NCBI RefSeq assembly: GCF_021605415.1
Contig: NZ_WKEQ01000013.1
Span: forward strand, 1 to 64,000
Length of the DNA: 64,000 nt
Source of the DNA: Pseudomonas syringae
GTDB lineage: Bacteria > Pseudomonadota > Gammaproteobacteria > Pseudomonadales > Pseudomonadaceae
Reading direction: 5' to 3'
A model generated the notes under the pieces. That model searched no databases. It was not told the origin of the DNA and saw only the letters and a list, made by a program, of their open reading frames with translations. Below, piece after piece: positions 39,183 through 48,214 of the stretch (position 1 is the first letter of the stretch; the number at the start of each line of letters is the position of its first letter). Position numbers and translations under genes: made by a program.

Positions 39183-39899
39183 TTAGACCACCATCGACAC
39201 CGCCAACGGCAGGAATACTGCCGTGGCCACGCCCATCAAACTCATCGCCAGCGCCGCGAAGGCGCCGCATTCATCGCTTTCCTGCATCGCCACCGCCGTG
39301 CCGACCGCGTGGGCCGTCATGCCCAGCGCCATGCCGCGCGCCTCGGGGCTGTGCACGCCGAGTCGGGTCAGCAGCGTCGGGCCGAAGATCGCGCCGATCA
39401 CCCCGGTGATCAACACGAACACCGCCGCCAGCGCCGCAACGCCACCAATCTGCTCCGCCACCAGCATCGCAATCGGCGAAGTCACCGACTTCGGCGCCAT
39501 GGTCATCAATATCATGTGTTCAGCGCCAAACGACCAGCCCAGCGCCACACCCATGCCGGTGGCGACGACGCCGCCTATCACCAGCGTAGTAAAAATCGGC
39601 CAGAACAATTGGCGGATGCGTCGCAGGTTCAGATACAACGGCACGGCCAGCGCCACGGTGGCCGGGCCGAGCAGGATGCTGAGGATCTCGGTGCTCTTGC
39701 GGTATTCGGCGTAACTCAAGCCGCAACCCACCAACACACCGATCACCAACAGCATGGAGACCAGCACCGGTTGCAAAAAGATCCAGCGGGTTTTCTCGAA
39801 TGCCGCCAGCACCAGTTGATAGGCGCCAAGGGTAATGCCGATGCCGAACAGCGGATGATGGATCACCGAAGTCCAGGCGCCTTGCCAGTCAAACAGCAT
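39183..39899 (-). CDS. LrgB/CidB-family membrane protein
   Basis: The 238-residue protein has about seven hydrophobic helices and the LrgB signatures LLGPATVALAVPLYLN, MAPKSVTSPIAM and GMTAHAVGTAVAM. LrgB/CidB proteins act with LrgA/CidA-type holins in control of murein hydrolase export or in pyruvate and glycolate-type transport; the substrate here is not known. Its ATG overlaps the upstream gene's stop as TGATG, and GGAGG lies upstream, so the two are coupled. Confidence 0.9.
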   Translation of the reverse strand: MLFDWQGAWTSVIHHPLFGIGITLGAYQLVLAAFEKTRWIFLQPVLVSMLLVIGVLVGCGLSYAEYRKSTEILSILLGPATVALAVPLYLNLRRIRQLFWPIFTTLVIGGVVATGMGVALGWSFGAEHMILMTMAPKSVTSPIAMLVAEQIGGVAALAAVFVLITGVIGAIFGPTLLTRLGVHSPEARGMALGMTAHAVGTAVAMQESDECGAFAALAMSLMGVATAVFLPLAVSMVV

Positions 39900-40261
39900 C
39901 AGGAGTCCTCCGAGCGCGGCGCGTGCCGCTTGACCATGCGCTGCATCAGCACGCCCGCGAAGGCCATCGACAGAATCAGTGACAACACCAGCGCGCCGAC
40001 AATTGCCCAGAAATCGGCGGCAATGTCCTTGGCGTAGACCATCACGCCCACCGCCGGCGGCACCAGCAGCAACGGCAGATAACGCAGCAGACTGCCGGCC
40101 GCAAGATTCAGCGGCTCGCCGACCTGGCCGCGCACGATCAGGAAGGCCAGCAACAGCAGCAGGCCGATAATCGGCCCCGGCAGCACCGGCAACAGCAAAT
40201 GATTGAGCGCCGTGCCGAGCAATTGGAACAGCACCAGCATGGTCAGGCCACGTAACAACAT
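39899..40261 (-). CDS. LrgA/CidA-family holin-like protein
   Basis: The 120-residue protein has four transmembrane helices and the CidA/LrgA features LPGPIIGLLLLLAFL and LLLVPPAVGVMVY near the middle. AGGAGATG before the ATG at 40261 decides the start; longer in-frame readings contain many Cys and Arg and are not credible. It is the first gene of the lrgA-lrgB pair. Confidence 0.88.
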   Translation of the reverse strand: MLLRGLTMLVLFQLLGTALNHLLLPVLPGPIIGLLLLLAFLIVRGQVGEPLNLAAGSLLRYLPLLLVPPAVGVMVYAKDIAADFWAIVGALVLSLILSMAFAGVLMQRMVKRHAPRSEDS

Positions 40262-40349
40262 CCGACATCTCCTGTAAAAGGCGCCGCACATTATAAGCAT
40301 GTCGGGCCAGCGCTCACCCACCTCCACCGTGCAGAGCTGCCGAACGCGC

Positions 40350-40372
40350 CCGAGCCTGCGGCAGCTCCTACA
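40350..40372. repeat. Half REP element
   Basis: GAGCCTGCGGCAGCTCCTACAAA is one arm of the GCAGCCTGCGGCAGCTCC family in the divergent gap between lrgA and the MaoC gene. No partner arm is seen nearby. The rest of 40262-40520 is the divergent promoter region. Confidence 0.55.
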
Positions 40373-40520
40373 AAGTCCCTGCACGCCTATGCATCGGCAT
40401 TCGCCAAAAGCATGGTCGGTTGACCGGAGCAAATCGCCATGTTGATCTACAGTGGTTCGCAGGATGGACGAATCCGTCCACTCAAAAACTATAAAACCGA
40501 TGAACCCAAGGAGAGTCTCA

Positions 40521-40976
40521 ATGCCCTATGTTCCCGTTGCAGAGCTCAAAGATTATGTCGGCAAGGAACTCGGACGTTCCGAATGGCTCACCATCGATCA
40601 GGAACGCATCAACCTGTTCGCCGAAGCCACCGGTGATTATCAGTTCATCCATGTCGACCCGGTCAAAGCCGCGCAAACCCCGTTTGGCAGCACCATCGCC
40701 CATGGCTTTCTGTCGTTGTCGCTGATGCCGAAATTGATGGAAGACATCCTGATCCTGCCCGAGGGCGTGAAGATGGTCGTCAACTATGGCCTGGACAGCG
40801 TACGTTTCATTCAACCGGTCAAGGTCAATTCCAAAGTGCGGCTCAAGGTCGACATGAATGAAGTGACTGAGAAGAAACCCGGCCAATGGCTGCTCAAAGC
40901 CACCGCCACGCTTGAGATCGAAGGCTCGGACAAACCGGCCTATATCGCCGAACCGCTGTCGCTCTGCTTCGTTTAA
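40521..40976 (+). CDS. MaoC-family (R)-specific enoyl-CoA hydratase
   Basis: The 151-residue hotdog-fold protein has the hydratase-2 signature FAEATGDYQFIHVDP with the catalytic Asp and His, then AHGFLSLSL. Enzymes of this type hydrate enoyl-CoAs to (R)-3-hydroxyacyl-CoAs and may feed polyhydroxyalkanoate synthesis in Pseudomonas. AAGGAG at nine bases before the ATG fixes the start at 40521. It is monocistronic. Confidence 0.9.
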   Translation: MPYVPVAELKDYVGKELGRSEWLTIDQERINLFAEATGDYQFIHVDPVKAAQTPFGSTIAHGFLSLSLMPKLMEDILILPEGVKMVVNYGLDSVRFIQPVKVNSKVRLKVDMNEVTEKKPGQWLLKATATLEIEGSDKPAYIAEPLSLCFV

Positions 40977-41077
40977 GCCTCTGGATGCGAAGCGGCGCAC
41001 GCTGTTTCGCATCAGCTCTCTATATATGCGACGCATAGCTGCGGCATACTCGGTCGCCTAATTGCCCGGATCCCGCT

Positions 41078-42805
41078 ATGCGCTCACTCGCCGCCCTTGC
41101 TCCCATTGCCCTGTCCCTTTTGCTCACCGCGTGCGGCGACGGCGAATCGCTGTTGCCCCCGGACGCGCGCCTGCCCGACGGCGGACGTTATCGCGGAGAA
41201 CTGGTCGACGGCTTGCTGCAAGGCCAGGGCCGCGTCGATTATCCCAACGGCAGTTGGTACGCCGGGCAGTTCGACAAGGGGCAATGGCACGGTCAGGGCG
41301 AATGGCACGGCAGCAATGGCGAGGTCTATCGCGGGCAGTTCCAGCAGGGGTTGTTCGACGGCCAGGGCACGCTGACCACACCCGGCAGCAGCTACACCGG
41401 CGGCTTCAAGCTCGGTCGGCGCGACGGCGAAGGCACCCTCAAAGAAAACGCCATGAGGTATCGTGGCGAATTCAAGGCTGACCAATATTCCGGACTTGGC
41501 CGCCTCGAACTTGATGACGGCAGCTCGTATCAAGGCCAGTTCGCCCACGGCAAACCCAATGGTGAAGGCCAGCGTGGCGATGCCAGCGGCAATTCTTTCA
41601 CCGGGCATTTCGTCAACGGCCAACTGGAAGGCAACGGCACGTTCAACAGCGCCGACGGCGACATTTATGTAGGCGGTTTCAAGAACAATCAACTGCACGG
41701 CAAGGGGCGCTACGAAAACGCTGACGGCGATGTCTGGCTCGGCCAGTTCAAGGAAGGCGCACTGACCGGCAAAGGCGAACTGATTGGCGCTGACGGCAGC
41801 CATTACATCGGCTCGTTCACGGACTGGCGTTTCAGCGGCCAGGGCCGTTTGAACCTGGCCGATGGCAGCTTCTATGTCGGCGGATTCGACAACGACACCT
41901 ATTCGGGACGCGGCACCTTGGTGTTGACCGAAGGCACCGTGCTCAGCGGCACCTGGATCAATGGCCAGCGCGTGCGTGACGCCGACGGCAAATTACTCCC
42001 CGACACCCTCGAGATCGGGCTGCTGGCCCAAGGTCATCTACTCGAAGACGCATTGGCCAGCCTGCCGGCCTCGACGCCTGCGGTGGAGTTGTACACATTG
42101 ACCCTCGGCGGCGATGGCAAGCAAAGCGTGTTCCTGCGCGAATCCGACTTCGTCGCCAACATGCTCGCCAGCCGTTTCGGCGCCTATGGCCAGATTCGTC
42201 TGGTCAACCATCGCGATCACCTCGGCGACCGGCCGATGGCCACCCGCGAGAATTTGCGTCGTGCAGCGCTCGCGCTGGCCGAGCGCAGCGGCCCTGAAGA
42301 CTTGCTGTTCATCTACCTGACCAGCCACGGCACCGCCGAACATGAACTGGTGCTCGACCAGCCGCGCATGGAACTGGCCGACCTGCCCGCCGACGAACTC
42401 GCCGCCGTGCTGGCGCCGCTGAAAAACCGCGACAAGGTTATCGTGATTTCCTCGTGCTATTCCGGGGGCTTTATCCCGGCGCTGAAGGACGAACGCACGC
42501 TGATCATGACCGCTTCGCGCGCCGACCGCGTGTCCTTTGGTTGCTCGGAAGAAGCCAACTTCACTTACTTCGGCGACGCTCTGTTCGCCCAGGCGCTGAA
42601 TCAGACCGACGATCTGGAGCAAGCCTTCAAACTGGCCAGGGCCACCGTCGCCGAGCGAGAGCTGGCGGACGGCTTCGAGGCCTCGGAGCCACAAATCTGG
42701 GCGTCAAAAACCGTGTTGTCACACTGGCAATTGTTGCGCAAACAACAAGCTCGAAAAGCTTTGCAAAGTGCCGCGTTGAACGACGGGACGATAAAGAGCA
42801 ACTAA
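41078..42805 (+). CDS. MORN-repeat lipoprotein with C-terminal caspase-like (C13-type) peptidase domain
   Basis: The 575-residue precursor has a lipobox LLLTACG (Cys19). Residues about 36-297 hold 11 full and one partial MORN repeats of about 23 residues (pattern YxGxFxxGxxxGxGxxxxxDG). Residues about 335-545 form a clan CD cysteine-peptidase domain like the bacterial C13 family, with His417 in YLTSHGTAEH and Cys460 in VISSCYSGGF as the likely dyad. The protein would sit on the outer or inner membrane facing the periplasm or surface. Its substrate and role are unknown. Confidence 0.88.
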   Translation: MRSLAALAPIALSLLLTACGDGESLLPPDARLPDGGRYRGELVDGLLQGQGRVDYPNGSWYAGQFDKGQWHGQGEWHGSNGEVYRGQFQQGLFDGQGTLTTPGSSYTGGFKLGRRDGEGTLKENAMRYRGEFKADQYSGLGRLELDDGSSYQGQFAHGKPNGEGQRGDASGNSFTGHFVNGQLEGNGTFNSADGDIYVGGFKNNQLHGKGRYENADGDVWLGQFKEGALTGKGELIGADGSHYIGSFTDWRFSGQGRLNLADGSFYVGGFDNDTYSGRGTLVLTEGTVLSGTWINGQRVRDADGKLLPDTLEIGLLAQGHLLEDALASLPASTPAVELYTLTLGGDGKQSVFLRESDFVANMLASRFGAYGQIRLVNHRDHLGDRPMATRENLRRAALALAERSGPEDLLFIYLTSHGTAEHELVLDQPRMELADLPADELAAVLAPLKNRDKVIVISSCYSGGFIPALKDERTLIMTASRADRVSFGCSEEANFTYFGDALFAQALNQTDDLEQAFKLARATVAERELADGFEASEPQIWASKTVLSHWQLLRKQQARKALQSAALNDGTIKSN

Positions 42806-42832
42806 GCTGAACAGTATCAAGGGAGAGACACT

Positions 42833-43474
42833 ATGTACTTGACGCCTCAGCATGTATTGCTTGCCGGAGCCACGGGGCTGACCGGGGAACATCTACTCGA
42901 CCGGCTGCTCAACGAGCCGACCATCACTCGTGTTCTGGCGCCTTCACGCCGGCCGCTGGCCGAACATCCGCACCTGGAAAACCCGGTGGGTGATCCACAG
43001 GTGTTTCTGCCGCAGCTCGATGGCCGCGTCGACATCGCCTATTGCTGCCTCGGCACTACGATCAAACAGGCCGGCTCGGAAGCAGCGTTCCGCGCTGTGG
43101 ATCTGGACATGGTCGTGGCGTTCGCCAAGCGCGCGCGGGAAATGGGCGCACGGCACCTGATCGTCATCAGCGCGATAGGCGCCGATCCGAAATCCTCGAT
43201 TTTCTATAACCGCGTCAAAGGTGAGATGGAGCAGGCGCTACGCGCTCAGGACTGGCCGCAGTTGACCATTTGCCGGCCGTCACTGCTGTTGGGCGAACGC
43301 ACCGAGCCGCGCTTGGCCGAACAGGTCGCCGGGCCCTTGTCGAAATTGATTCCCGGCAAATATCGCGGCATCGAAGCCTGCCAACTGGCCCGCGCAATGT
43401 GGCGTCTGGCGCTGGAAGAACAGGATGGGGTACGGGTGATCGAGTCGGATGATTTGCGCAAATTGGGTAAATAG
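42833..43474 (+). CDS. NAD(P)-binding Rossmann-fold oxidoreductase (HTATIP2/YbjT-like)
   Basis: The 213-residue protein has the atypical short-chain dehydrogenase glycine motif [26 protein letters not shown], and [22 protein letters not shown], which contains the YxxxK pair. These are features of the HTATIP2-like extended SDR group, whose substrate is unknown. AGGGAGAG lies just before the ATG. It follows the MORN gene by 27 bp and may be co-transcribed with it. Confidence 0.87.
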   Translation: MYLTPQHVLLAGATGLTGEHLLDRLLNEPTITRVLAPSRRPLAEHPHLENPVGDPQVFLPQLDGRVDIAYCCLGTTIKQAGSEAAFRAVDLDMVVAFAKRAREMGARHLIVISAIGADPKSSIFYNRVKGEMEQALRAQDWPQLTICRPSLLLGERTEPRLAEQVAGPLSKLIPGKYRGIEACQLARAMWRLALEEQDGVRVIESDDLRKLGK

Positions 43475-43496
43475 ATGGATGCCGCCCGGGCTGGCG

Positions 43497-43592
43497 CCAT
43501 CGCTGGCAAGCCAGCCCCCACAGGATTTGTGAGTGAACAAACTTTAAGCGTACAACCCCGCCCCTTTGTAGGAGCCAGCCTGCTGGCGATGG
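43497..43592. repeat. Imperfect REP pair
   Basis: CCATCGCTGGCAAGCCAGCCCCCACA (43497-43522) faces TGTAGGAGCCAGCCTGCTGGCGATGG (43567-43592). The two arms are inverted but belong to slightly different REP subtypes. They lie between convergent genes. Confidence 0.75.
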
Positions 43593-43608
43593 AGTGCGCA
43601 GCACTCCC

Positions 43609-43893
43609 TTACAATCCCCCGGTCGCCTGAAAACTCACGCCGATCACCGTCAATAACGACAAAGGCAACAACAGCGTATCCAGCAGCGCACTGGCCGGCA
43701 GATCCACTCCGGGATAACTCGGCGCTTCAGCGCCGAACCGATCCATCGCGCAACAGCCGCCATTCATCGCATACAGATCCAGCCGCGTCCCGGCATACAC
43801 CACCGGCGCGCCGGGTTTCGCCGCGTCGAGGGTGCGCGCCGTGGCGCAACCGGTCAGTTGCAGCGCCAGCACCATCGCCAGCAGTTTATTCAT
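43609..43893 (-). CDS. YceK/YidQ-family small lipoprotein
   Basis: The 94-residue precursor has a lipobox LQLTGCAT and the family core [17 protein letters not shown], ending in a hydrophobic helix with PLSLLTVIG. YceK/YidQ (DUF1375) proteins are small lipoproteins of unknown function. The start overlaps the end of ubiX by 8 bp, so it is translated from the mpl-ubiX transcript. Confidence 0.85.
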   Translation of the reverse strand: MNKLLAMVLALQLTGCATARTLDAAKPGAPVVYAGTRLDLYAMNGGCCAMDRFGAEAPSYPGVDLPASALLDTLLLPLSLLTVIGVSFQATGGL

Positions 43894-44518
43894 CGCTGCT
43901 CAAATGGTGCTCGCCCCAACGCGGCAGCATGTCCTGGGGAATGCCGAGCAGATTGAGAATCCGCGCCACGACGAAATCGATCAAATCATCAATGGTCTGC
44001 GGCTGGTTATAAAACCCGGGCGAGGCCGGCAGGATGGTCACGCCCATGTTCGACAGCTTGAGCATGTGTTCCAGATGAATGCTCGAATACGGCGCTTCGC
44101 GCGGCACCAGAATCAACTGGCGGCGTTCCTTCAACGTCACATCGGCGGCCCGCTCGATCAAGTTATTGCAGGCACCGGTCGCAATCGCCGACAGCGTGCC
44201 CGTGGAACAGGGCACCACCACCATCGCGGCTGGCGCCCCGGAACCCGAGGCTACCGGCGACATCCAGTCCTCCTTGCCATACACGCGGATCTGCCCGGCG
44301 GCGGCCCCGGTGTACTCGGTGAGGAACGCCTGCATCATCTGAGGTTTGGGCGGCAGCGAGACGTCGGTCTCGGTCGCCATCACCAACTGCGCGGCTTTGG
44401 AAATCAGGAAGTGCACTTCGCGATCTTCGCGCACCAGGCAATCGAGCAGGCGCAAGCCATACTGGGCGCCGGACGCGCCGGTCATCGCCAGCGTGATGCG
44501 TTCCGGGCCGTTGTTCAT
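43886..44518 (-). CDS. ubiX: Flavin prenyltransferase UbiX
   Basis: UbiX makes prenylated FMN, the cofactor of the UbiD decarboxylase in ubiquinone synthesis. The 210-residue protein has the flavoprotein signature [30 protein letters not shown] and [16 protein letters not shown]. Its ATG overlaps the mpl end as ATGA (4 bp). Confidence 0.95.
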   Translation of the reverse strand: MNNGPERITLAMTGASGAQYGLRLLDCLVREDREVHFLISKAAQLVMATETDVSLPPKPQMMQAFLTEYTGAAAGQIRVYGKEDWMSPVASGSGAPAAMVVVPCSTGTLSAIATGACNNLIERAADVTLKERRQLILVPREAPYSSIHLEHMLKLSNMGVTILPASPGFYNQPQTIDDLIDFVVARILNLLGIPQDMLPRWGEHHLSSDE

Positions 44519-45864
44519 TGCAGCGCCTCGGCAAGTTTGCCGTGCAGGCCGCCGAAACCGCCGTTGCTCATGATCACCACATGAGTGCCGGGCTGGGCCT
44601 GGCTCTTCACGCGCTCGATGATGCCTTCAAGGGAATCGCTGACAATCGACGGCACGGTGCACAGCGCGGCGGTGCCGGCCAGATCCCAGCCGAGGTTGGC
44701 CGGGGCGTACCAGATCACCTGATCGGCATCGACCACACTTTCCGGCAAACCGTCACGGTGCGCGCCGAGTTTCATGGAGTTGGAACGCGGCTCGATGATC
44801 GCGATCAGCGGTGCATCGCCGATGCGTTTGCGCAGCCCATCAAGGGTGGTGGCGATGGCGGTCGGGTGGTGCGCAAAGTCGTCGTAGATGGTGATGCCGC
44901 GTACTTCGGCGACTTTTTCCATGCGGCGTTTGACGTTCTTGAACGCGCTCAACCCGGCAATACCCAACGATGGCACGACGCCAACATGACGTGCAGCGGC
45001 CAACGCGGCCAGGGCGTTGGCGACGTTGTGCTGACCGGTCAGATCCCACTCGACGGTGCCTTGGGAAACGCCCTCGAACATCACTTCAAATGCCGAACCG
45101 TCTTCGCTGAGCAACTTGACCTGCCATTGACCGCCGGCGCCCGTGGTCTGTACCGGCGTCCAGCAACCCATCTCGATCACTCGTTGCAAGGCAGGCTCGG
45201 TGGTCGGATGGATGACCAGGCCTTCGCTTGGAATGGTGCGCACCAAGTGGTGGAATTGCCGCTCGATGGCCGGCAGATCGGGGAAGATATCGGCGTGATC
45301 GAACTCAAGATTGTTCAGGATTGCGGTGCGCGGACGGTAATGAACGAACTTCGAACGCTTGTCGAAGAAGGCACTGTCGTACTCGTCAGCCTCGATCACA
45401 AAGAACGGGGTGCCGCCCAGACGCGCGGACACCGAGAAATTCTGCGGCACGCCACCGATCAGGAAACCCGGGCTCATACCGGCGTGTTCCAGCACCCAGG
45501 CAAGCATGCTGCTGGTGGTGGTCTTGCCGTGAGTGCCCGCGACGGCGAGCACCCAGCGACCTTGCAGTACATGATCGGCCAGCCATTGCGGGCCGGAGAC
45601 GTACGGCAGGCCTTTGTTCAGCACGTATTCCACCGCCGGGTTGCCACGGGACATGGCATTGCCGATCACAACAAGATCCGGCGCGGGATCCAGTTGCGCC
45701 GGGTCGTAACCCTGCGTCAGCTCAATGCCTTGGGCTTCAAGTTGCGTGCTCATCGGCGGATAGACATTGGCGTCGGAGCCGGTGACGTGATGGCCCAGCT
45801 CTTTGGCCAAAACCGCCATCGAGCCCATGAAAGTCCCGCAGATACCCAGAATATGAATGTGCAT
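44515..45864 (-). CDS. mpl: UDP-N-acetylmuramate:L-Ala-gamma-D-Glu-mDAP ligase
   Basis: Mpl reattaches recycled murein tripeptide to UDP-MurNAc. The 449-residue Mur-ligase has the N-terminal motif [13 protein letters not shown], the ATP loop [33 protein letters not shown], and the C-terminal ligand [10 protein letters not shown]. The start at 45864 is the first ATG at the Rossmann strand. With ldcA (17672) it covers two recycling steps. It is co-transcribed with ubiX and the YceK-like gene. Confidence 0.96.
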   Translation of the reverse strand: MHIHILGICGTFMGSMAVLAKELGHHVTGSDANVYPPMSTQLEAQGIELTQGYDPAQLDPAPDLVVIGNAMSRGNPAVEYVLNKGLPYVSGPQWLADHVLQGRWVLAVAGTHGKTTTSSMLAWVLEHAGMSPGFLIGGVPQNFSVSARLGGTPFFVIEADEYDSAFFDKRSKFVHYRPRTAILNNLEFDHADIFPDLPAIERQFHHLVRTIPSEGLVIHPTTEPALQRVIEMGCWTPVQTTGAGGQWQVKLLSEDGSAFEVMFEGVSQGTVEWDLTGQHNVANALAALAAARHVGVVPSLGIAGLSAFKNVKRRMEKVAEVRGITIYDDFAHHPTAIATTLDGLRKRIGDAPLIAIIEPRSNSMKLGAHRDGLPESVVDADQVIWYAPANLGWDLAGTAALCTVPSIVSDSLEGIIERVKSQAQPGTHVVIMSNGGFGGLHGKLAEALQ

Positions 45865-45932
45865 AGTCGACCTCGTAAAACATGGCCGCAGGTTAGCGTA
45901 GGGAGGGGAAAATCGCACTCTTTAGGTGTGTC

Positions 45933-47864
45933 TCACACAATCCCTGTAGGAGCGGTACGGGTGATTCCGTGCTTGCGCAGTTTTCTATAGAGGGTATTGC
46001 GGCTGACGCCCAGTTGATTGGCGGTATGGGTCATGTGCCACCGCGTCTGCTCCAGCGCATCGAGCAGCGCTGAGCGCTCGGCATCTTCCAGCGGATGTTC
46101 AGACGCAGCAACTTGCGCAACGACCGGCCGCGCCTGACGAATCATTACCGGCAAATCCTCCAGCCCAATCACCCCGCCGTCACACAACGCCGCCAACGTA
46201 CGCAACACATTGCGCAACTGCCGCACGTTGCCGGGCCAACTGAACGCCAGCAATGCCTGACGCGCCGCTTCGTCAATCACCAGCGTCTCGCCACCCGCCT
46301 CTTCGGCCAGCAGAAAATCCAGCAGCTGCGATTTGTCTGCACGCTCACGCAATGCCGGCAATGCCACTTCCAGCCCGTTGAGCCGGTAATAAAGGTCTTC
46401 GCGGAAACTGCCGTCCTCGACGCGCCCCAGCAAATGACGGTGGGTCGCGCTGATGATGCGCACGTTGACCGCTTCAGGCTCGCCGCCGATCGGCACCACT
46501 TGCCGATCTTCCAATACCCGCAACAATCGGGTCTGCAGGGCCAGCGGCATGTCGCCGATTTCATCAAGGAACAATGTGCCGCCGTCGGCCTGCTGCAGCT
46601 TGCCGCGCATGCCGTCCTTGCGCGCACCGGTGAAGCTGCCGCCGCGATAGCCGAACAGCTCGCTCTCGATCAGGCTTTCGGGAATCGCCGCGCAATTGAG
46701 GGCGACGAAGGCTTTGCCTGACCTTTGGCTGGCATTGTGCACGGCTTTGGCGAAGGCTTCCTTGCCGGAACCGGTTTCGCCATTGATCAGCAGCGGCACG
46801 TCACGCTCGAACACGCGCAGGGCTTTGCGGAAGTCGGCCTGCAGTTCGGGGTCATCCAGGCAAATCCCCGGCAGACGCGGCGCTTCGGCGGCGACCGGTA
46901 AACGTGCCGGCTGAATCGGCGAGGGTCGACGCGCTTCACCGCGCAACACAGCAAACAAGTGCCGACCGTCGCGGGTGCGCAGCGGCCAACTGGCGCTGGC
47001 ATTGGCGCTGGCCCGACCAAGTAAGTCATCCAGGGAGCAATCGAAAAACGCCTCGACCGGTTTGCCCAGCAATCCGCCGCGAAAGTGCCCGAGCAGGTTC
47101 AGTGCGCTCTGGTTGACCGCACTGATCCGCCCTTCCCCGTCGAACGCCAGCAAACCCTCACTGAACAGGCCGACGGATTCGGCTTGCAGATGAAAACGCA
47201 GCAACCATTGGTTATCGAAGCAGCGCAGGAAATAACAGCTTTCGATCATCTTCGCCGAAAGGTTGACCAGCGCCATAGTGTGGAACTGGCTCTGGCGCGA
47301 CACATCATGCCGCGCCGAGGACACGTCGAGCACCGCGAGCAACTCGCCGTGCGGGTCGAACACCGGGCTCGCCGAACAGGTCAGGCCAGTGTGGCGGCCG
47401 CGAAAGTGTTCGTCCTGATGGATGGTCAGCGCCTGACGCTCCACCAGACAGGTGCCGATGCCGTTGGTGCCCTCGCACGCTTCGCTCCAGTCGGCACCGA
47501 GCCAAAGGCCGGCGCGTTCGAAAATCTTGCGCTCGGCGGGAGCGGTGACGCAGTTGAGGATCACCCCGCGCGCATCGGTCAACAGCACTGCATGACCAGC
47601 GCCGGACAGCTGTTGATGCAGGCTGCTCATTTCATTGCCGGCGATCTGCAATACCTGTTGCAAGCGTTCACGACTTTCGAGGACGCGTCCGTGGTCGAGC
47701 ACGGTCGGGGCGATGGCCAGCGCCGGGTCGAGGTGGTAATCCTCCAGACACCGCAGCCACGACCGGGCAATCGACGGATCCGCCCCGGGGCCATGCAGGT
47801 GCGGCTTGCCCTGGGTGGTGGTGAGAACCTGTTGGGCATGGCGACTCAAATGGTTGTCGTGCAT
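45933..47864 (-). CDS. eatR: AcoR/EatR-type sigma-54-dependent activator of ethanolamine genes
   Basis: The 643-residue regulator has a GAF-like sensor domain (about 60-210), a PAS-like segment (about 225-310), an AAA+ domain with Walker A GETGSGKEA (about 362-370) and Walker B LFLDEIGD (431-438), and a Fis-type helix-turn-helix at the C terminus (HTANQLGVSRNTLYRKLRK). The sigma-54 contact loop reads GSFTGA (409-414) rather than the commoner GAFTGA. It is divergent from the aldehyde dehydrogenase gene, and two activator-site-like repeats and a -24/-12 promoter lie between them. The last codons (APTGI) are encoded by REP-like sequence. The name follows P. aeruginosa EatR by position and domain content. 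Confidence 0.85.
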   Translation of the reverse strand: MHDNHLSRHAQQVLTTTQGKPHLHGPGADPSIARSWLRCLEDYHLDPALAIAPTVLDHGRVLESRERLQQVLQIAGNEMSSLHQQLSGAGHAVLLTDARGVILNCVTAPAERKIFERAGLWLGADWSEACEGTNGIGTCLVERQALTIHQDEHFRGRHTGLTCSASPVFDPHGELLAVLDVSSARHDVSRQSQFHTMALVNLSAKMIESCYFLRCFDNQWLLRFHLQAESVGLFSEGLLAFDGEGRISAVNQSALNLLGHFRGGLLGKPVEAFFDCSLDDLLGRASANASASWPLRTRDGRHLFAVLRGEARRPSPIQPARLPVAAEAPRLPGICLDDPELQADFRKALRVFERDVPLLINGETGSGKEAFAKAVHNASQRSGKAFVALNCAAIPESLIESELFGYRGGSFTGARKDGMRGKLQQADGGTLFLDEIGDMPLALQTRLLRVLEDRQVVPIGGEPEAVNVRIISATHRHLLGRVEDGSFREDLYYRLNGLEVALPALRERADKSQLLDFLLAEEAGGETLVIDEAARQALLAFSWPGNVRQLRNVLRTLAALCDGGVIGLEDLPVMIRQARPVVAQVAASEHPLEDAERSALLDALEQTRWHMTHTANQLGVSRNTLYRKLRKHGITRTAPTGIV

Positions 47865-47890
47865 TTCTTATTGTTCTCCCCCCCACTGCC

Positions 47891-47917
47891 GGAGCTGCCG
47901 CAGCCTTCGGCAGCTCC
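47891..47917. repeat. REP hairpin in the eatR upstream region
   Basis: GGAGCTGCCG (47891-47900) pairs perfectly with CGGCAGCTCC (47908-47917) around 7 bases, 27 bp upstream of the eatR start and within its probable 5' leader. Confidence 0.7.
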
Positions 47918-48018
47918 TGCATGAACCGGGTTTTCCTGGGCCATCAGTTCATTTGAGTGCCGAGCATCCTCCAGCCGTCGACGCATTGCAATGCTGGCAA
48001 GACCACCCGGTCACAGGC

Positions 48019-48036
48019 TGTGGCGGATACGGTACA
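48019..48036 (+). promoter_or_regulatory. Candidate activator (UAS) site A
   Basis: TGTGGCGGATACGGTACA. It matches the reverse complement of site B (48052-48069) at 14 of 18 positions and is itself an imperfect palindrome (TGT..ACA). The centre-to-centre spacing of 33 bp places both sites on the same DNA face. Confidence 0.55.
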
Positions 48037-48051
48037 AACTGTCACCCAAGC

Positions 48052-48069
48052 TGTACCGATTACGCGACA
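48052..48069 (-). promoter_or_regulatory. Candidate activator (UAS) site B
   Basis: TGTACCGATTACGCGACA, the inverted partner of site A. Its centre lies 86 bp upstream of the -12 GC of the sigma-54 promoter, a normal distance for an enhancer-binding activator. Confidence 0.55.
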
Positions 48070-48132
48070 GCCGCACTCCGCCCGTCCGACAAAAATTCCT
48101 CAAGACCTTGATTTACCAGCCCTGCAAGGCAG

Positions 48133-48148
48133 TGGCCCGACCTTTGCT
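48133..48148 (+). promoter_or_regulatory. Sigma-54 promoter of the aldehyde dehydrogenase gene
   Basis: TGGCCCG-N4-TTGCT, with GG (48134-48135) and GC (48146-48147) exactly 10 bases apart, close to the consensus TGGCACG-N4-TTGCA. It lies 67 bp before the ATG. Confidence 0.75.
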
Positions 48149-48214
48149 CTAAGCTTATAGCAAGCGCACTTGCGCCACTCCCTTATAAGCACAAAAGCCA
48201 AGGAGACATTCATC

